From contig NZ_JAGGPH010000009.1 of NCBI RefSeq assembly GCF_018613895.1, positions 1 through 64,000 of the forward strand: a DNA stretch of 64,000 bases, read 5' to 3'. Numbering within the stretch: the first letter of the stretch is position 1; each line of letters starts with the position of its first letter. This document shows, piece after piece, positions 56,823-64,000 of this stretch. The stretch comes from Curtobacterium sp. ISL-83. GTDB lineage: Bacteria; Actinomycetota; Actinomycetes; Actinomycetales; Microbacteriaceae. The position numbers and the translations under genes are program-made. Below the pieces are notes generated by a model. It searched no databases, was not told the origin of the DNA, and saw nothing but the letters and a program-made list of their open reading frames with translations.

Positions 56823-59005
56823 GCGTCCACCGCCTCTCCGACTGCCGGCGCCGCTCCGACCGCCGGCGCCGCTCCGACCGCCGGCGCCGCTCCGACCGTC
56901 GGCGTCGGCGCGACCGCCGGCACCTCGGCGCGCTGCGCGCTGCGGTGTGCCTGGCGGAGCGCCCAGAGGTGCTTCGGCCGGAGCCCCGGCACGTACGCGC
57001 CAGCGAGCGCCCGGGCGACCCGCGGCACGTGCAGCGGCGTCGGCACGACGAGCCAGAGCGGCTCGTGGCGGGCGCCGAACTTCTCCTTGAACCGCTGCAG
57101 CGACCGGAAGCCGTACACGGGTTCGAGGGCGCGGGCCAGGAGCGCCGACCCGCGGGTGACCAGGATCCCGGCTCCGGCGTGCGCGGCCAACGGGGTGCCG
57201 GACAGGCTGATGGTGGTCAGCCCGGCCTCTCGTGCACGGAGTGCGGTCCGGGCGATCAGGAACTCCATGACGCCGGGCATGCCGTGCTCGCCGCGGCGCA
57301 TCACGTCGAGCGTGTACCCGGTCAGGGTCCCGCGCTCGTGCACCGGCAGCCAGCTCGTGACGCCGGTCACCCGGTCCTCCGCGTCGACGGCGAGCATGAG
57401 CCGGACGTTCGGGTCGTCCAGCTCACGGAAGCCGCCGAGCGTGAAGCCCATCTCGGGCAGACGACGGTCGGCAGCCCAACGGGTGCAGATCGCCTCGACC
57501 TCGGCGCGGTGGGCAGCGCCGAGCGCGTCGAAGGTCGTCCACTCGTCACGGACCCCCTCGCGGTCGGCTCGGTTCGACGCCGTGCGGAGGTCCTGGCGCT
57601 TCTTCCCCCGCAGGTCGAACGTGGTCACGTCGAGCACCGACTCGACGCCGACGGGCAGCGCGGTCCAGCCCTCGGCCGCGAGGAGCTGCCGGACCGGCTC
57701 GTGCACGCTGGTGAACGCGGGCGCCCACCCGTTCCGCGTGCAGAAGTCGGTGAACGCCGACAGCACGGCGGCGCGGTGTCCCGCGGTGCACACCGGGTCG
57801 GAGACGGTCAGCGCGACATCCCCGCGGACCCGGTAGGCGACGGCGCCGAGGCCGTCCGGGTGCAACCAGACGGCGTTGCCGTGCCAGGTGCCCATGTGGC
57901 CGAGGGTCCCGGCGTCGCCGTCGCGGAGCATCCCGACCAGGTCGGCACGGCTCGTGGCGGTGGTGCGGAACCGGCCGCGCACCAACCGCCCGTGCAGCGC
58001 GAGGACGGCGGCGAGCACCCCGGCCGGCACGATCCACGCTCCGAGGAGGGTGACCTGCCACTCCACCTCGTCGAGCCCGAGCCCCTGCCAGTGCATGCCG
58101 CCGGTGGTCAGCGGTTCGATGAGGAACACGTCGGCGGTCACCGCGGTGAGGACGACGAGCACGCCGACGGCCAGCGCCAGGCCGATCCGGCGCCCGTGCT
58201 GCAGGAGCCACGCGGACACGAGCAGCAGGACGCCCACGAGGGCCGTCGAGCCGTCTGTCATCGCGTCGGCGAAGGGGGAGAGGACGCCGTCCGGGTCCGG
58301 CACGACCAGGGTGACGAGGGTGCCGGCACCGAGCGCGATGAGCGCCGACACGACGAGCGTCCGCGCGGACGGCGCTGCGGTCGCGCGGGTGGTCCCGGGA
58401 TCCGGCCGGGAGGCGCGTCCCACGACGAACACGCCGGCGGCGGTCCCGAGCAGGGTCGCCAGGGCACGGGTCAGGTCGGATCCGTGGCCCGCGAACAGGA
58501 CGAGCGTCAGCACGACCGTCCAGAGGGCGGTGCGCACGCGCCAGCGGACCTGCGGGGGCATCGCGGCCGAGGCCGCACCGAGCAGTGCCGCCGCGATGAT
58601 CGACGGTGCGAACAGCGGCCGACCGACCGCGAACTCGGCGTGTGCCTCACCGAGGCTCGAGCCGATCGTGACCGCGAGGAGCGTGGTGAGCACGGCGAGC
58701 AGGGGAGCGGCGACCCCGATCACGACCGTCCGGACCGATCCGAGCGCGCGCTCGGCGAGGACGGTCGTGACCGCCACGGCGACGAGCGCGGCGCACGCCA
58801 CCGGCGGGTGGTGCGGGAAGTCCGGCTCGGAGCGGGCCATGCGTGCGGAGACGACGACGACGACCGTGAGGACGGCGACGACGACCGACACGGGGAACCG
58901 CCGGAGTCGGGACAGGAGTGTTTCGGGTGGCACGATCACATCGAAGCGGATCGGGCCACCGCCGTCATCGACCCGCGGCGTGATCCCCGATGGCCGGTCG
59001 GCCAT
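56819..59005 (-). CDS. DUF2156 membrane protein, MprF/LysX-like aminoacyl-lipid synthase
   Basis: A 728-residue protein. The N-terminal half has about eight membrane helices (from FPVSVVVAVLTVVVVVSA). The C-terminal cytosolic domain (about 390-690) is DUF2156, the tandem GNAT fold of aminoacyl-phosphatidylglycerol synthases: VAYRVRGDVALTVSDPVC, RWAADRRLPEMGFTLGG, MPGVMEFLIARTALRARE and the end KFGARHEPLWLVV. The tail is a VGAAPA repeat. This is the MprF domain order, though true MprF proteins are longer. Predicted role: transfer of an amino acid from aminoacyl-tRNA to a membrane lipid. ATG at 59005. It leads the coupled cluster with two outer hydrolases. Confidence 0.82.
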   Translation of the reverse strand: MADRPSGITPRVDDGGGPIRFDVIVPPETLLSRLRRFPVSVVVAVLTVVVVVSARMARSEPDFPHHPPVACAALVAVAVTTVLAERALGSVRTVVIGVAAPLLAVLTTLLAVTIGSSLGEAHAEFAVGRPLFAPSIIAAALLGAASAAMPPQVRWRVRTALWTVVLTLVLFAGHGSDLTRALATLLGTAAGVFVVGRASRPDPGTTRATAAPSARTLVVSALIALGAGTLVTLVVPDPDGVLSPFADAMTDGSTALVGVLLLVSAWLLQHGRRIGLALAVGVLVVLTAVTADVFLIEPLTTGGMHWQGLGLDEVEWQVTLLGAWIVPAGVLAAVLALHGRLVRGRFRTTATSRADLVGMLRDGDAGTLGHMGTWHGNAVWLHPDGLGAVAYRVRGDVALTVSDPVCTAGHRAAVLSAFTDFCTRNGWAPAFTSVHEPVRQLLAAEGWTALPVGVESVLDVTTFDLRGKKRQDLRTASNRADREGVRDEWTTFDALGAAHRAEVEAICTRWAADRRLPEMGFTLGGFRELDDPNVRLMLAVDAEDRVTGVTSWLPVHERGTLTGYTLDVMRRGEHGMPGVMEFLIARTALRAREAGLTTISLSGTPLAAHAGAGILVTRGSALLARALEPVYGFRSLQRFKEKFGARHEPLWLVVPTPLHVPRVARALAGAYVPGLRPKHLWALRQAHRSAQRAEVPAVAPTPTVGAAPAVGAAPAVGAAPAVGEAVDA
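56844..56897. repeat. 18-bp coding tandem repeat, 3 copies
   Basis: GCCGGCGCCGCTCCGACC three times exactly, with degenerate units on both sides. On the minus strand it encodes VGAAPA hexapeptide repeats at the C terminus of the DUF2156 protein. Confidence 0.8.
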
Positions 59006-59092
59006 CGGAGCCGACCGTCCGGGTGAGCGGGATGCTGCCCGGTTCGTCCCGAGGGACGCAACCGGAAGGACCAGGGGGCACACGGCTGCGGG

Positions 59093-60295
59093 TCAGACCG
59101 AGGACGTGGATCGGACGTGCTCGACGGGCAGCCGCAGGTGCAGGGCGAAGCCGTCGTCGGGCTGCGGGCCGGACTCCATGCTGCCGCCGAGCAGCGACGC
59201 CCGCTCGGCGAGGCCGATGAGGCCGAGGCCGGACCCGGGGAGCTCCAGGCGCTCGGACCGCGCCGGACCGTTCACGACGTCGACCAGGACCGCGTCGCCG
59301 CGGATGCGCCCGCTGACCCGGACGACTGCATCGGGCGCGTGCTTCCGGACGTTCGTCAGGCCCTCCTGCACGAACCGGTACACCGCGCGCTGCAGGGGCT
59401 GCGCGAGGGTGTCCGGCAGGTCGACGGACGCGCTGGTGTCCAGGCCGCTCTCGGCGATGAGCCTGGGCAGGTCCCCGAGCACGGGCTGGGGCGCGATCTC
59501 GCGGTCGGTGCCGCCGGACGCCCGGAGCACCTGCACCATCTCGCGGAGTTCCTGCAGGGTCACGACGCACAGCTGCCGGATGGTCCGGGCGAACCCGCGC
59601 TCGGCCTCGTCCCGGCCCGCCACCTGCATCGCGCCGGCCTGCACGGCGATGAGCGTCACCTGGTGCGACACGACGTCGTGCATCTCACGTGCGAGCAGCG
59701 CCCGCTCGCGGGACAGTGCGACGGCCGCGGCCTGTCGGCGTTCGTCCTCGCGGGCACGCTGCAGTTCCGCGAGCTGGTCGGTCAGGCGCACCCGGGTCTG
59801 CACGAGCAGCCCGACGGCCAGGGGCCCCAGGGCGAAGATGAGGGCGTAGACGACCGACACGACGATCTCGTCGAGGGTCTGCGGCGGACCGACGAAGCCA
59901 CCGAAGCCGACGAACTGCACCAGCGCCGCGAGCAGCATCAACCAGCGGCGTCGGGTCCGTGCTCCGAGCGTGAACAGGGCCACGCTCGCCGCCACCACCG
60001 CGGACCCGACGAACAGCCCGGGCATGATCAACGCGAACGCGAGCACCGGGAAGCGTCGGCGGATGAGGAGCGCCGCGGCCGCGACGAGCGACAACCACGT
60101 CTCGAGCGCTGTGGCCCCGGAGATGTCGAGCACGGCGTCGGCGACCGCGGCCGCGATGAACACCAGGTCCACGAGCCACCACGGGAGGCGGTGGGTGCGC
60201 ACCCAGCGCAGGCCGACGTCGACCAGGTGGTCGAGCCTCCCGTCCGTCCGGCGCAGCATCTCGCGGACGCGCGCCGACCGGGACGTGTCAGCCAT
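59093..60295 (-). CDS. Two-component sensor histidine kinase (HisKA_3 type)
   Basis: A 400-residue kinase: several hydrophobic segments at about 40-165, then the dimerisation/phosphoacceptor helix with His-206 (REMHDVVSHQ) and an HATPase_c domain (FVQEGLTNVRKHAPDA, GSGLGLIGLAERASLLGG). It has almost no extracellular part, so it probably senses a membrane or intramembrane signal. ATG at 60295 lies 8 bp inside the response-regulator gene. Partner: the adjacent NarL-type regulator. Confidence 0.92.
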   Translation of the reverse strand: MADTSRSARVREMLRRTDGRLDHLVDVGLRWVRTHRLPWWLVDLVFIAAAVADAVLDISGATALETWLSLVAAAALLIRRRFPVLAFALIMPGLFVGSAVVAASVALFTLGARTRRRWLMLLAALVQFVGFGGFVGPPQTLDEIVVSVVYALIFALGPLAVGLLVQTRVRLTDQLAELQRAREDERRQAAAVALSRERALLAREMHDVVSHQVTLIAVQAGAMQVAGRDEAERGFARTIRQLCVVTLQELREMVQVLRASGGTDREIAPQPVLGDLPRLIAESGLDTSASVDLPDTLAQPLQRAVYRFVQEGLTNVRKHAPDAVVRVSGRIRGDAVLVDVVNGPARSERLELPGSGLGLIGLAERASLLGGSMESGPQPDDGFALHLRLPVEHVRSTSSV

Positions 60296-60920
60296 CGAGG
60301 AGTCCGGCCTCGGCCGCGCGCAGCGCGAGCTGGACGCGTGTCGGGACCCCGAACGCGGCGAGGAGGGCACGGACGTCCTCCTTCACCGTCCCGGTGCTGA
60401 CGCCGATCCGCTGCCCGATCTCGGGGTTGCTCGCCCCGTCCGCCAGGAGTCGCAGGACGGCGTGCTCCCGCTCCGAGATCGACGGGGTCTCGACGGGCCG
60501 GCGCGCCGCGAACAGGCGGGACCGGTCGACGCCCGGTGCGAGCACGACACCCCCGCGGGCCAGGACGCGGACGTACTCCGCGAGAGCCTCCGGGTCGGTG
60601 TCCTTCAGCAGGAAGCCGGCGGCTCCGAGCTCCATGGCGCGGCCGATGTACTCCTCGGCGTCGAACGTCGTGAGCATCGCGACGACCGGGGGCGAGGGCA
60701 TGTCCTGCAGCTCGCGCAGCACGTCGAGGCCGTTCACCCGGGGCATCCGGACGTCAAGCAGCACGACGTCCGGCTGGTGCTCCGCGATCACCCGGACCGC
60801 GTCGACGTCGTTCGTGGTCGCGAGGACGTCGATGTCCGCCGCGGCTCCGAGGATCAGTTCGAAGCCGTAGCGCACGAGCGTCTCGTCGTCGACGATCACC
60901 ACCGAGGTCACGGGCGTCAT
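60288..60920 (-). CDS. NarL/LuxR-type response regulator
   Basis: A 210-residue regulator: receiver domain with the acidic pair Asp-11/12, phosphoacceptor Asp-56 (LLDVRMP) and Lys-106, then a LuxR helix-turn-helix (SEREHAVLRLLADGASNPEI, VSTGTVKEDVRALL). It is translated first and coupled to the kinase. The cluster of membrane-lipid genes directly downstream on the same strand, 87 bp after the kinase, is a plausible target. Confidence 0.94.
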   Translation of the reverse strand: MTPVTSVVIVDDETLVRYGFELILGAAADIDVLATTNDVDAVRVIAEHQPDVVLLDVRMPRVNGLDVLRELQDMPSPPVVAMLTTFDAEEYIGRAMELGAAGFLLKDTDPEALAEYVRVLARGGVVLAPGVDRSRLFAARRPVETPSISEREHAVLRLLADGASNPEIGQRIGVSTGTVKEDVRALLAAFGVPTRVQLALRAAEAGLLDG

Positions 60921-60933
60921 CTTGTCATGCGCA

Positions 60934-60962
60934 TTGGTCTTCGGAGATCGACTCGCTACTGT
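60934..60962 (+). promoter_or_regulatory. Promoter of the gntR-type gene
   Basis: TTGGTC (60934-60939), a 17-bp spacer and TACTGT (60957-60962). The predicted start near 60969 abuts the operator half-sites. Confidence 0.6.
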
Positions 60963-60969
60963 GAGGGGA

Positions 60970-60995
60970 ACTGGTCATGTCCGCCCATGACCACT
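60970..60995. promoter_or_regulatory. Split GntR operator at the gntR promoter
   Basis: ACTGGTCATG and CATGACCACT face each other across 6 bp at the predicted transcription start. The half-site GGTCATG equals half of the palindromes at 18714 and 62636, suggesting autoregulation. Confidence 0.6.
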
Positions 60996-61026
60996 CGACG
61001 AACCAGCAACGGAGCACGAGGGACCG

Positions 61027-61761
61027 ATGACGAGCCGCATCACCGAAGGCGCCGAACCGAAGCACCAGCAGCTCCGACGCATCCTCCTCGACCTCGCCAC
61101 GACCCGCCTGGCCCCCGGTGCGGCGATCCCGTCGGAACGGCAGCTCATCGCCGAGTACGGGGTCTCCCGGATCACCGTGCGGGAAGCCCTCGGTCAACTC
61201 GTCAACGAGGGGTACCTCGAGCGCGTGCGCGGCAAGGGCACGTTCGTGGCGCACCGTCCCGTGCAGTCGACCCTGCACCTGGCGTCGTTCACCGAGGAGA
61301 TGCGCGCGATGGGGCACGTCCCCACGACGGTCGTGCTCGTGCGCGAGGAACGCGTGCCACCGGCGGACACCGCCGCAGCGCTCCGGCTCGACCCGGACGT
61401 CGCGGCCTTCCACGTCAAGCGCCTCCGGATGGCGGACGGCGCACCGGTGTCCATCGACGACGCGTGGCTCGTCGCTGACGCCTTCCCGGGGCTGCTCGAG
61501 CACGACCTGTCCGGGTCCGTGTACTCGATCATCGCGACCGAGTACGGCACCCCGATCGACCGGGCGCAGCAGACGGTGGCGGCGAACCCGGCGGCCGACG
61601 ACGTCGCGACGCTGCTCGGCACGAAGACCGGGGCGCCCGTGCTGGAGTTCGACCGCGTGTCGTACGTGGGGGAGCGCCCCGTGGAGCACACCCGGTCGTG
61701 GTACCGCTCGGACCGCTACCGGGTGCAGATGGAGGTCACGGCCTCGCAGTCGGTCGCGTAG
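61027..61761 (+). CDS. GntR/UTRA-family regulator (NagR/DasR-like)
   Basis: A 244-residue regulator: winged helix at about 10-75 (PSERQLIAEYGVSRITVREAL, VRGKGTFVAHR) and a UTRA effector domain (SFTEEMRAMGHVPTTVVL, VERTRSWYR-like VEHTRSWYRSDRYR). This is the arrangement of DasR/NagR, which respond to GlcN-6-P or GlcNAc-6-P. It sits beside a GlcNAc/glucose-type PTS, and matching operator palindromes lie in its own promoter and in the PTS promoter. GAGGGACCG precedes the ATG at 61027. Confidence 0.9.
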   Translation: MTSRITEGAEPKHQQLRRILLDLATTRLAPGAAIPSERQLIAEYGVSRITVREALGQLVNEGYLERVRGKGTFVAHRPVQSTLHLASFTEEMRAMGHVPTTVVLVREERVPPADTAAALRLDPDVAAFHVKRLRMADGAPVSIDDAWLVADAFPGLLEHDLSGSVYSIIATEYGTPIDRAQQTVAANPAADDVATLLGTKTGAPVLEFDRVSYVGERPVEHTRSWYRSDRYRVQMEVTASQSVA

Positions 61762-61799
61762 GGCGCCGTGGTCGGGTCGGTCGCGCCCCGATGCGGACG

Positions 61800-61876
61800 T
61801 CGCGCCCCGAGGTGACGGGGCGCGATGCGCGGGCGGGGGTGCGGTCCGCCGGGAGGCGCGTGGCACCTCCCGGCGG
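61800..61876. terminator. Two consecutive hairpins between convergent genes
   Basis: TCGCGCCCCG/CGGGGCGCGA (10 bp, loop 6; 61800-61825) and CCGCCGGGAGG/CCTCCCGGCGG (11 bp, loop 9; 61846-61876). The first probably ends gntR, the second the PTS IIA gene. Confidence 0.75.
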
Positions 61877-61881
61877 GCGGC

Positions 61882-62334
61882 CTACGCCTCGAAGAGGGCT
61901 TCGCCGTCGAGGACGGTCGTGCCGACCGCGCCCTGCGGCACCGAGTCCGGCGCGGAGCCGAGCACGACGACCGGGCAGATCGGGGAGTACCCCGCCGCGA
62001 TGATCGCAGCCGGGCTGAAGCGGACGACGGGGTCCCCGGCGTGCACGGTGTCGCCCTCGGCCGCCAGGAGCTCGAAGCCCTGACCCGCGAGCTTCACGGT
62101 GTCGATGCCGACGTGCACCAGGACGTCCGTGCCGGCGGCACCCTGCAGCGCGAAGGCGTGCGGGTGGAGCTTGATGATCGTGCCGTCGACCGGGGCCACC
62201 GCGGTGACCGTGCCCTCGAGTGCCGAGGGGTCCACCGCGACACCGGCGCCGACGAGCTGCTCGGCGAACACCGGGTCCGGGACGTCAGCGAGGGCGACGA
62301 CCGGGCCGGCGAACGGCGTGCGGACCGAGGTCAC
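61882..62334 (-). CDS. PTS glucose/GlcNAc-type IIA component
   Basis: A 150-residue EIIA of the glucose superfamily that passes phosphate from HPr to IIB. His-74 in TDVLVHVGIDTV is the phosphorylated residue and His-59 in LHPHAFAL is the second active-site histidine. GTG at 62334 overlaps the IIB stop by 4 bp. In this locus IIA and IIB are separate proteins encoded divergently from IIC, unlike fused NagE or PtsG. Confidence 0.92.
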   Translation of the reverse strand: MTSVRTPFAGPVVALADVPDPVFAEQLVGAGVAVDPSALEGTVTAVAPVDGTIIKLHPHAFALQGAAGTDVLVHVGIDTVKLAGQGFELLAAEGDTVHAGDPVVRFSPAAIIAAGYSPICPVVVLGSAPDSVPQGAVGTTVLDGEALFEA

Positions 62335-62567
62335 AGCTCGTCCTGGATGTCCTGCGCGAGGTTGTCCGCGATCGGCCCGACGATGACCTGCCAGCCGGTG
62401 CCACCGCCGACGACCGCCTGGGCGCCCGCGGCCTTCAGCGCGTCCTTGTCGACGAGGTCGCCGTCCTCCACCTCGACGCGGAGGCGCGTGATGCAACCCT
62501 CGACCTCTTCGATGTTCTCGGGACCACCGAGGGCGGCGATGATGTCGGATGCCTTGATGTCGGCCAT
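62331..62567 (-). CDS. PTS glucose/GlcNAc-type IIB component
   Basis: A 78-residue EIIB with the phospho-accepting Cys-25 in VEGCITRLRVEV. GAGGAGGAAA lies just upstream of the ATG at 62567. It passes phosphate from the IIA encoded downstream to the sugar carried by the divergent IIC. Confidence 0.93.
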   Translation of the reverse strand: MADIKASDIIAALGGPENIEEVEGCITRLRVEVEDGDLVDKDALKAAGAQAVVGGGTGWQVIVGPIADNLAQDIQDEL

Positions 62568-62602
62568 GAAGTTTCCTCCTCGTTACAGGGTGCGCGATCT
62601 GG

Positions 62603-62650
62603 TTGACATGCATGTCGTGGTCATCGAGACTACGAACTGGTCATGACCGG
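62603..62650 (+). promoter_or_regulatory. PTS IIC promoter with GntR operator
   Basis: TTGACA (62603-62608), 17-bp spacer, GAGACT (62626-62631). The operator ACTGGTCATGACCGG (62636-62650) covers the expected transcription start, fitting repression by blocking RNA polymerase. GACATGCATGTC, a 12-bp palindrome at 62605-62616, overlaps the -35 and may be a second site. Confidence 0.6.
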
Positions 62651-62749
62651 ACAGGACCGGACCTCGCGGCACTGCCGAGAGTACCTGCGCCGGCTGCACC
62701 ACTCAACCACCCCACCCGACCGCTCCACCCAACGACGAGAGGAACTCCG

Positions 62750-64000
62750 ATGAGCACTGCTGCTGCCACGGATGTGCCGGAGAAGACCAAGAAGAAGCAG
62801 TCGCGCTTCTTCGCGAACGCCCAGCGCCTCGGCCGGAGCCTGCTCCTGCCGATCGCCGTGATGCCCGCCGCCGGCATCCTGCTCCGCCTCGGCCAGTCCG
62901 ACATGCTCGGCGCGATCCCCGGCTTCGAGAAGGGCGCGACGATCGTCGCCGCCGCCGGCAACGGCGTCTTCACCTGGTTGCCGCTGCTCTTCGCGGTCGG
63001 CATCGCGATCGGCTGGGCGAAGAAGTCCGACGGCACCACGGCGCTCGCCGCGGTCGTCGGGTACATGGTGATGTACCAGGTCTTCGCCGCCATGTCGCCG
63101 ATCGTGCTCGAGGGCGTGAAGGACTCCGCGGGCAACCAGGCGACCATCAACTTCGGCGTCCTCGGTGGCATCGTCATGGGGCTCGTCTCCGCCGGCCTGT
63201 GGACCAAGTTCCACCGGACGCGGATGCCCGACTTCCTCGGCTTCTTCTCGGGTCGGCGCCTGGTGCCGATCCTCGCGGCCGTCGCCGGCCTCCTCATCGC
63301 CGTCGTGATGTCGTTCGTCTACCGCTACTTCGACCAGGGACTCACCTGGATCGGCGAGCAGGTCACCGCGCAGCCGGTGATCGGTGGCGGCATCTTCGGT
63401 ACGGCGAACCGTCTGCTCATCCCGGTCGGCCTGCACCAGCTGCTCAACTTCTTCCCGTGGTTCCAGCTCGGCAGCTACACGTCGGGTGGGGTCACCTACC
63501 ACGGTGACATCGCCCGCTTCCTCGCGGGCGACCGGACCGCCGGCATCTTCCAGACCGGCTTCTTCCCGATCATGATGTTCGCGCTCCCCGCCGGTGCCCT
63601 CGCCATCTGGCGCAACGCCCGTCCGTCGCAGCGCAAGCTCGTCGGCGGCATCATGCTCTCCGCCGCGCTGACCTCGTTCGTCACCGGCATCACCGAGCCG
63701 CTCGAGTACTCGTTCATGTTCGTCGCATGGCCGCTCTACGTCATCCACGCGGTGCTCACCGGGACCTCGCTGGCCCTGGTCAACGCGCTCGGCATCCACG
63801 ACGGCTTCTCGTTCTCGGCCGGCGCGATCGACTACGTGCTCAACTTCGGCAAGGCGCAGGGGGCGATCTGGCTCATCCCGATCGGCCTGGCGTACGCCGC
63901 GGTCTACTACTTCCTGTTCAGTTTCGTGATCAAGAAGTGGAACCTGCGGACGCCGGGTCGCGAGCCGGAGGACGAGATCGCTGCCGCCTCGGTCGACGAC
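62750..64000 (+). CDS. PTS IIC component, GlcNAc/glucose type (partial, runs off the window)
   Basis: Membrane permease that imports and, with IIB, phosphorylates the sugar. The 417 visible residues begin MSTAAATDVPEKTKKKQSRF and include LGRSLLLPIAVMPAAGILLRLG, ANRLLIPVGLHQLLNFFPWF and GITEPLEYSFMF, the signature of the Glc/GlcNAc branch. The LLIPVGLHQLLN segment resembles NagE rather than PtsG, and the DasR-like regulator supports GlcNAc. No IIB or IIA domain appears in the visible part. GAGAGGAAC precedes the ATG. The gene continues past 64000. Confidence 0.92.
   Translation, partial: MSTAAATDVPEKTKKKQSRFFANAQRLGRSLLLPIAVMPAAGILLRLGQSDMLGAIPGFEKGATIVAAAGNGVFTWLPLLFAVGIAIGWAKKSDGTTALAAVVGYMVMYQVFAAMSPIVLEGVKDSAGNQATINFGVLGGIVMGLVSAGLWTKFHRTRMPDFLGFFSGRRLVPILAAVAGLLIAVVMSFVYRYFDQGLTWIGEQVTAQPVIGGGIFGTANRLLIPVGLHQLLNFFPWFQLGSYTSGGVTYHGDIARFLAGDRTAGIFQTGFFPIMMFALPAGALAIWRNARPSQRKLVGGIMLSAALTSFVTGITEPLEYSFMFVAWPLYVIHAVLTGTSLALVNALGIHDGFSFSAGAIDYVLNFGKAQGAIWLIPIGLAYAAVYYFLFSFVIKKWNLRTPGREPEDEIAAASVDD

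Overview
The window is high-GC, densely packed actinobacterial DNA. Gene content (Ku and LigD, a phosphoketolase, a secreted LAxTG-type protein, GntR-controlled PTS genes, the purB / LMW-phosphatase / hisC / branched-chain dehydrogenase block) and frequent GTG starts point to Microbacteriaceae, most likely Curtobacterium or a close relative. The genus is an inference from gene content; no rRNA or tRNA gene is visible to confirm it.

Layout. 0-5.7 kb: LacI regulator with twin operators, diverging from a nucleoside-hydrolase / MFS / ribokinase operon (nucleoside salvage), then a Ppx/GppA phosphatase. 5.9-8 kb: a small accessory patch with a DUF488 gene and an unrecognised partner lying tail to tail. 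8.5-13 kb: a two-protein NHEJ locus (Ku and three-domain LigD) with an SDR gene between. 13-16 kb: small hypotheticals, a TIM-barrel isomerase and an FAH-family hydrolase. 16-25.7 kb: phosphoketolase, a secreted protein, a DUF1992 protein, a GH15 glucoamylase/trehalase-like enzyme, RtcB, an isochorismatase and a DUF1206 membrane protein. 26-32 kb: SMP-30, alpha/beta hydrolase, and a redox/oxidative-stress group (Dps, SDR, FAD reductase, MarR, FMN reductase). 32-40 kb: GH13 alpha-glucosidase, a frameshifted cell-surface adhesin-like gene, membrane proteins, an MFS exporter and an ECF sigma factor with a membrane partner. 40-45 kb: LysR/MFS pair, cation diffusion facilitator, DUF4166 and an epimerase. 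45-53 kb: the conserved block purB, LMW phosphatase, hisC, E1alpha/E1beta/E2. 54-59 kb: a coupled membrane cluster of an MprF-like aminoacyl-lipid synthase and two tandem membrane-anchored hydrolases. 59-64 kb: a two-component system and a GlcNAc/glucose-type PTS with its GntR regulator. The PTS IIC gene runs off the end of the window.

Regulation. At least ten genes, possibly fifteen or more, have a TAnnnT-like hexamer ending 6-7 nt before the start codon, which predicts leaderless transcripts. Genes inside operons instead overlap by 1-8 bp (ATGA, GTGA, TGATG). Nearly every convergent gap holds a long perfect or near-perfect inverted repeat, several built from the same GGAGGC-type stem. A shared palindrome, GGTCATGACC, links the PTS promoter, the gntR promoter (as split half-sites) and the promoter of a secreted protein 44 kb away, suggesting a small regulon.

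The intergenic DNA is the most unusual part. Three dispersed sequence families not explained by genes were seen: about 66-bp two-stem hairpins occurring in pairs (42.3 and 53.7 kb), clusters of GAGACG/CGTCTC hexamers (5.8 and 45.2 kb), and paired TGTGGA boxes (16.0, 22.1 and 33.9 kb). No CRISPR array, insertion sequence, prophage or RNA gene was recognised.
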